DNA from: Fictibacillus terranigra
Lineage (GTDB): Bacteria; Bacillota; Bacilli; Bacillales; Fictibacillaceae
Direction: 5' to 3'
NCBI RefSeq assembly: GCF_030412265.1
Contig: NZ_JAUHLN010000001.1
Location: 744,001-808,000, forward strand
Length of the DNA: 64,000 nt
The notes under the pieces were generated by a model that worked only from the letters and a program-made list of their open reading frames with translations, did not search any database and had not been told where the DNA came from. Every line of letters starts with the position of its first letter. Within the stretch, counting starts at the first letter, position 1. This document shows positions 59,904-64,000 of the stretch, in pieces. Position numbers and translations under genes: made by a program.

Positions 59904-60791
59904 TTAAAGAAGCTCTATTCCCATGATCCTTGCAATGTCTTTCCTGTCGTTCTCCAGTTCCTTTACCCCTTTTAAGTTGGCTATCATGCCCTGGAACACC
60001 ATCTTATTCGGGTCTGTTTTTTCATTCTCACTCAGCAAAAATTCGATCACGCTTTTCAGTTCTTCCCTTTTTTCAGCGGGCAGGGGAAGCTTGTCCATCG
60101 TTTTGCCCATGTTTAAAAGCTTCTGATGAATGGTATCCTGAAGAGACTGTTCCGTATGCATATGAAGGCGTGAAAACAGGTTTTCTAAATTCTTCATGGA
60201 GATCATTATATCTTTCGATTTCTGAAGACCGGCAACGATGTCATCAAGCCTTTGAAGCAGGAATTCGGCTAATGCTTCCGGCTGAAGGAGCCCATGATCG
60301 AAAATAAAGATGCGAATGTACGTGTTTTGCAACCCTTGAGCCATTAAAATCAGATCTCCCAAATGTGGGGTGATTTCTTCTCCATACAGGGAAATTAAGT
60401 TATCTTCCAGCCATTTCATCGATTTATATTGCGTTTTCAGCATATGCTTCCGCATTTCTTCATTGATGGTCGAATTCTGTTCCCGAAAATGCATGATGAT
60501 AAAATTTTTATGCTCGGTAAAAGTGGTAAACAACGCGATCATTTGCCGTTTAATGGTCTCACGCGGAGGCAGATCCTGTTCTCCGATCTCTGATATTTTT
60601 TGGGTGATTTTATCGTTGTAATAGTGAAAGAGGGCAATCATCAATTCTTCTTTGGATGAAAAATAATTATAAAAAGCCCCTTTTGAGATCCCGGCATGGT
60701 CCGTAATGTCCTGAATGGATGTTGAATGAAAGCCTCTTTCCGCAAAAAGGGCAATGGCCGATTCAATAATTTTAATCTTTCTTTGTTTCAT
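59904..60791 (-). CDS. TetR-family transcriptional regulator
   Basis: It has 295 residues, longer than most TetR proteins (about 200). The N-terminal HTH is ESAIALFAERGFHSTSIQDI with GISKGAFYNYFSSKEELM (about residues 9-50). The long C-terminal part is helical. Divergent from the RND exporter gene, so it is probably its repressor. Confidence 0.9.
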   Translation of the reverse strand: MKQRKIKIIESAIALFAERGFHSTSIQDITDHAGISKGAFYNYFSSKEELMIALFHYYNDKITQKISEIGEQDLPPRETIKRQMIALFTTFTEHKNFIIMHFREQNSTINEEMRKHMLKTQYKSMKWLEDNLISLYGEEITPHLGDLILMAQGLQNTYIRIFIFDHGLLQPEALAEFLLQRLDDIVAGLQKSKDIMISMKNLENLFSRLHMHTEQSLQDTIHQKLLNMGKTMDKLPLPAEKREELKSVIEFLLSENEKTDPNKMVFQGMIANLKGVKELENDRKDIARIMGIELL

Positions 60792-60907
60792 TCCTTACCT
60801 CCAAGTTAATGTCTGATTCTATTATCCTAAGTACATAATTTTTCGTCAATTGCTGCTGATATTTATCCTTGCATTCCGGGAAAAGGTCCATTATATTTAT
60901 ATCTATT

Positions 60908-60950
60908 ATGACCATTCATTTATATCATAATACAATCCGACTGGTCAGTC
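60908..60950 (+). promoter_or_regulatory. promoter and TetR-type operator of the RND exporter
   Basis: ATGACC at 60908-60913, 17-nt spacer, TACAAT at 60931-60936, followed by the palindrome GACTG-GT-CAGTC at 60939-60950. The palindrome just after -10 is a likely TetR operator. Confidence 0.6.
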
Positions 60951-60975
60951 ATATGTTTGGAGGGAGCAGAAAGAA

Positions 60976-63900
60976 ATGAGTTCAATCATCAGATTCTGTC
61001 TGAAGAATAAATTTGCCGTATGGCTTTTAACGCTGCTTGTTGTTGCAGCCGGCTTGTATTCTGGTCTAAATATGAAATTGGAAACGATGCCGAATATCAA
61101 CACACCGGTCGTCACCGTATCCGCGGTTTATCCTGGTGCTACGCCGGAAGAGGTAGCGGACAAGGTGACCGTGCCGATTGAACAGAAGGTAAAGAATTTA
61201 TCGGGCGTAGATTCCGTAAGTTCCTCTTCGTATCAAAATATCTCTTCTGTCCAAATCGAATACAACTTCGACAAAGACATGGAAAAAGCCAAGGAAGAAG
61301 TGCAAGAAGCCCTTGCAAACATCAGTCTTCCTGATTCAGTCGATGATCCAAAAGTATCCCGTCAGAGCTTCAACGAATTCCCGATTTTATCTCTAAGTGT
61401 TTCAGATAAAAATAAATCTCTTAAAGACCTGACCAAGGCAGTAGAAGATGATGTTGTACCGAGAATTGAAGGTGTGGAAGGAGTTTCCTCCGTTCAGGTT
61501 GCCGGCCAGAACGTGGAGGAAGTTGAATTAGACTTCAAGCAAGAGAAATTAAAGGAAAAAGGGCTGACAGAGGACACTGTTGAGCAGTTCATTCAGGGTG
61601 CCAATTCTTCCATGCCGCTCGGTTTGTACAATTTTAATGACAAAGAAAAATCTGTCGTAGTCGACGGTAAGATCACAACGATCAAGGAACTGAAGAACCT
61701 TGAGATTCCAGCAGCTTCTCCCCCTGCTTCAGGAGCAGGAGCTGGCAATGCACAGCAGCAAGCAGGAAACACTCCTGGAGCCCCTGCCGGTAAAGCTGGA
61801 CAAAGCGCAGCACAAGCTGGAGGCACAGCCGGTGCTGGACAACAAGGAGCTTCAGCAGCTGGTTCTGCGCCGCAACAGGCACAGGCCACAGAGCTTCCTA
61901 CGGTTAAATTAAAAGATATCGCGTCGATCAGAACGGTAGGCAAAGCAGAATCGATCTCCAGAACGAATGGACAAGAATCGATTGGTATTCAGATTGTTAA
62001 GTCTGCGGATTCCAACACGGTAAACGTAGCAGACGATGTAAATAAAGAATTGAAACAGATTAAAAAAGATCACCGTGGATTAACAACGGTAAACGTGTTT
62101 GACCAGGCAACACCGATCAAAGAATCAGTCAGCACGATGCTGAACAAAGCATTGATCGGAGGCGTGTTCGCTGTAATTATCATCCTGCTTTTCTTACGGA
62201 ATTTCCGTTCAACGGTAATTGCAGTCATCTCGATTCCGTTATCCTTGTTAATGGCCATCCTGGCGCTGAAGCAGATGGATATAACGCTCAACATTATGAC
62301 GCTTGGTGCGATGACAGTAGCCATTGGCCGGGTAGTCGACGATTCCATCGTTGTTATCGAGAACATCTACCGCCGGATGTCACTGAAAGGCGAGAAAGTC
62401 AAAGGCAAGGAACTGATCACATCCGCGACCCGTGAGATGTTCATCCCGATCATGTCCTCGACGATTGTGACCATCGCGGTATTCTTGCCGCTCGGTCTCG
62501 TTAAAGGACCGGTCGGAGAACTCTTCCTGCCGTTCGCATTAACGATTGTTTTTGCCCTTGTCGCATCATTGATCGTGGCCATCACAGTCGTTCCGGCTTT
62601 TGCCGATTCCTTGTTTAAAAAAGGATTAACGAACAAGAAGGAAGTTGAACACGATAAACCAGGTGCACTTGCAGGCTTTTATAATAGAGTGCTGAACTGG
62701 TCGCTCAACCATAAAATTGTTACATTCAGCCTGGCCATTCTTCTTCTTGCTGGAAGTTTGTTCCTGGTTCCGAAGATCGGCGTGAGCTTCCTGCCGTCCG
62801 ATGATCAGAAAATGGTCATCGCAACGTTTAACCCAGAACCAGGACAGACGAGAAAAGATGTGGAAAAAGCATCTCTAAAAGCTGAAAAATTACTGATCGA
62901 CCGTAAACATGTGAAGACGATCCAGTATTCCGTTGGCGGAGAAAATCCGATGAATCCGGCAGCGAGCAACCAGGCAATGTTCTTTATGGAATACGACAAA
63001 GATACTCCGAACTTTGAAAAAGAACAGAAGCGTGTCATTGATGATCTGCAGAAAACAGCGGACATAGGGGAATGGAAGGCACAGGACTTCGGGGCAACAG
63101 GCGGAAGCAACAAGCTGGATGTTCAAGTCTATGGAAACAGCATCAAGGACATCAAGCCCGTAGCTGAGAAGATCCAGAACATCATGGATGATAATAACGC
63201 CTTGAGAAATGTGGACTCCAGCCTGTCCAAATCGTACCAGGAGTACACTATTGACGCAGACCAGAAGAAGCTGAGCAAGCTTGGAATGACAGCCGGCCAA
63301 ATTGGCATGGAACTGAATGAATCTGGCGACAAATCAGCGTTGACCACTCTGAAAAAAGACGGCAAGGAAATTAACGTCTATGTCAAAGCAGACAAAAGCA
63401 TATACAAAGACATAAACGACCTGACTGATAAAAAGCTTGAGTCCGCGACTGGAAAAGAAGTTGCGATCAGTGACGTAGCGAAAGTGAAAAAAGGGGAAAC
63501 CGCAGACACAGTAACGCGCAAAAACGATAAGATCTATGCGAGTGTAAGCGGCGACGTCACCAGCAAAAATGTAAACAAAGTATCGGCAGACGTGAAGAAG
63601 GAAATCGATAAGCTTGATCTTCCGAACGGTGTAGACGTGAAGATGGGCGGAGTGACCGAGGATATCAATGAGTCCTTCAGCCAGCTCGGTCTTGCGATGC
63701 TTGCTGCGGTTGCAATCGTTTATTTTGTACTCGTCGTAACATTCGGCGGAGCATTGGCCCCATTCGCTATCTTGTTCTCATTGCCGTTTACTTTGATCGG
63801 CGCACTGGCTGCACTTTATATTTCCGGTGAAAGTATTAGCATCTCTGCAATGATTGGTGCCCTCATGCTGATCGGTATCGTTGTAACGAATGCGATCGTG

Positions 63901-64000
63901 CTCATTGACCGCGTGATCCATAAAGAGAACGAAGGCCTCTCTACACGTGATTCACTGCTCGAAGCAGGAGCAACCCGTTTGCGTCCGATCCTCATGACCG
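60976..64000 (+). CDS. swrC: RND-family efflux transporter, SwrC/AcrB-like (3' end outside window)
   Basis: Proton-driven exporter; in B. subtilis SwrC (YerP) exports surfactin and bile-salt-like compounds. ATG 60976 (GGAGG upstream); 1008 codons are visible and the frame is open at the window end. The N-terminal FCLKNKFAVWLLTLLVVAAG is TM1. VPIEQKVKNLSGVDSVSSSS starts the first porter region, TM2-TM6 follow from about residue 394, with the proton-relay segment VAIGRVVDDSIVVIENIYRR near residue 451, and a second repeat begins near residue 570. Residues 246-305 are an unusual Ala/Gly/Gln-rich insert. Confidence 0.93.
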   Translation, partial: MSSIIRFCLKNKFAVWLLTLLVVAAGLYSGLNMKLETMPNINTPVVTVSAVYPGATPEEVADKVTVPIEQKVKNLSGVDSVSSSSYQNISSVQIEYNFDKDMEKAKEEVQEALANISLPDSVDDPKVSRQSFNEFPILSLSVSDKNKSLKDLTKAVEDDVVPRIEGVEGVSSVQVAGQNVEEVELDFKQEKLKEKGLTEDTVEQFIQGANSSMPLGLYNFNDKEKSVVVDGKITTIKELKNLEIPAASPPASGAGAGNAQQQAGNTPGAPAGKAGQSAAQAGGTAGAGQQGASAAGSAPQQAQATELPTVKLKDIASIRTVGKAESISRTNGQESIGIQIVKSADSNTVNVADDVNKELKQIKKDHRGLTTVNVFDQATPIKESVSTMLNKALIGGVFAVIIILLFLRNFRSTVIAVISIPLSLLMAILALKQMDITLNIMTLGAMTVAIGRVVDDSIVVIENIYRRMSLKGEKVKGKELITSATREMFIPIMSSTIVTIAVFLPLGLVKGPVGELFLPFALTIVFALVASLIVAITVVPAFADSLFKKGLTNKKEVEHDKPGALAGFYNRVLNWSLNHKIVTFSLAILLLAGSLFLVPKIGVSFLPSDDQKMVIATFNPEPGQTRKDVEKASLKAEKLLIDRKHVKTIQYSVGGENPMNPAASNQAMFFMEYDKDTPNFEKEQKRVIDDLQKTADIGEWKAQDFGATGGSNKLDVQVYGNSIKDIKPVAEKIQNIMDDNNALRNVDSSLSKSYQEYTIDADQKKLSKLGMTAGQIGMELNESGDKSALTTLKKDGKEINVYVKADKSIYKDINDLTDKKLESATGKEVAISDVAKVKKGETADTVTRKNDKIYASVSGDVTSKNVNKVSADVKKEIDKLDLPNGVDVKMGGVTEDINESFSQLGLAMLAAVAIVYFVLVVTFGGALAPFAILFSLPFTLIGALAALYISGESISISAMIGALMLIGIVVTNAIVLIDRVIHKENEGLSTRDSLLEAGATRLRPILMT

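Overview
The window comes from the chromosome of a Bacillota bacterium, most likely a Bacillaceae member (Bacillus/Fictibacillus-like; the genus is an inference). Gene content and order match the B. subtilis hprK to smpB neighbourhood. The regulatory signals are also typical of bacilli: Crh with Gln15, a CtsR box at clpP, a CggR operator before cggR-gapA, a tyrosine T-box, an adenosylcobalamin riboswitch and SigA promoters with 17-nt spacers.

Layout. 1-3.4 kb: hprK (5' end outside the window), lgt, ppaX, yvoF and an unrecognised gene. 3.5-6.3 kb: an acetyltransferase pseudogene with an internal TAG, a membrane thioredoxin-fold protein and a Ca2+/H+ antiporter. 6.4-13.05 kb: a complete hisZGDBHAFI operon. 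13.2-14.8 kb: T-box and tyrS. 15-21.7 kb: TPR protein, trxB, nudix, rapZ, glmR, whiA, crh. 21.8-25.3 kb: a 28-codon membrane ORF, clpP, a small hypothetical, a cold-shock gene, rpoN (sigL) and a glutaredoxin-like gene. 25.3-32.9 kb: cggR-gapA-pgk-tpiA-gpmI-eno, with a 60-bp tandem repeat between gapA and pgk. 34-44 kb: a B12 operon under a riboswitch that salvages rather than synthesises cobalamin: BtuFC, a BtuD-CbiZ fusion, CbiB, CobD, CobU, CobS, CobC, a second divergent CobU-like protein, PduO-type adenosyltransferase and the alpha-ribazole transporter/kinase pair CblT/CblS. 44-45.5 kb: fetAB-like exporter on the minus strand. 45.6-50.9 kb: secG, two esterases, rnr, smpB and ssrA (tmRNA).

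The stretch after ssrA is accessory. From 51 to 52.5 kb lies an organoarsenical module: an ArsR-family repressor with Cys-pair tails, a 57-residue protein ending in a Cys cluster, a small Cys-pair ORF with an in-frame TGA, and arsI (C-As lyase). Six exact copies of the palindrome ATCAA-N6-TTGAT lie within 581 bp. Two of them bracket the arsR promoter, two bracket the divergent arsI-side promoter, and two precede the 57-residue gene. A decayed P-loop kinase fragment and a patatin gene separate this module from a conventional arsR-arsB-arsC operon (53.9-56.1 kb) with a different promoter and operator.

56.1-64 kb holds a DUF1801-type protein, a secreted hypothetical, a PhnB-like VOC protein, a MarR-nitroreductase-monooxygenase set on the minus strand with two TTGA-N4-TCAA sites, and a TetR regulator divergent from an RND exporter (swrC-like) that runs off the window end. 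That exporter carries a 60-residue Ala/Gly/Gln-rich insert in its first extracellular loop.

The arsenical module is the best candidate for a poorly described system: the arsR and arsI families are known, but the two small Cys proteins and the six-operator layout are not something I can name.
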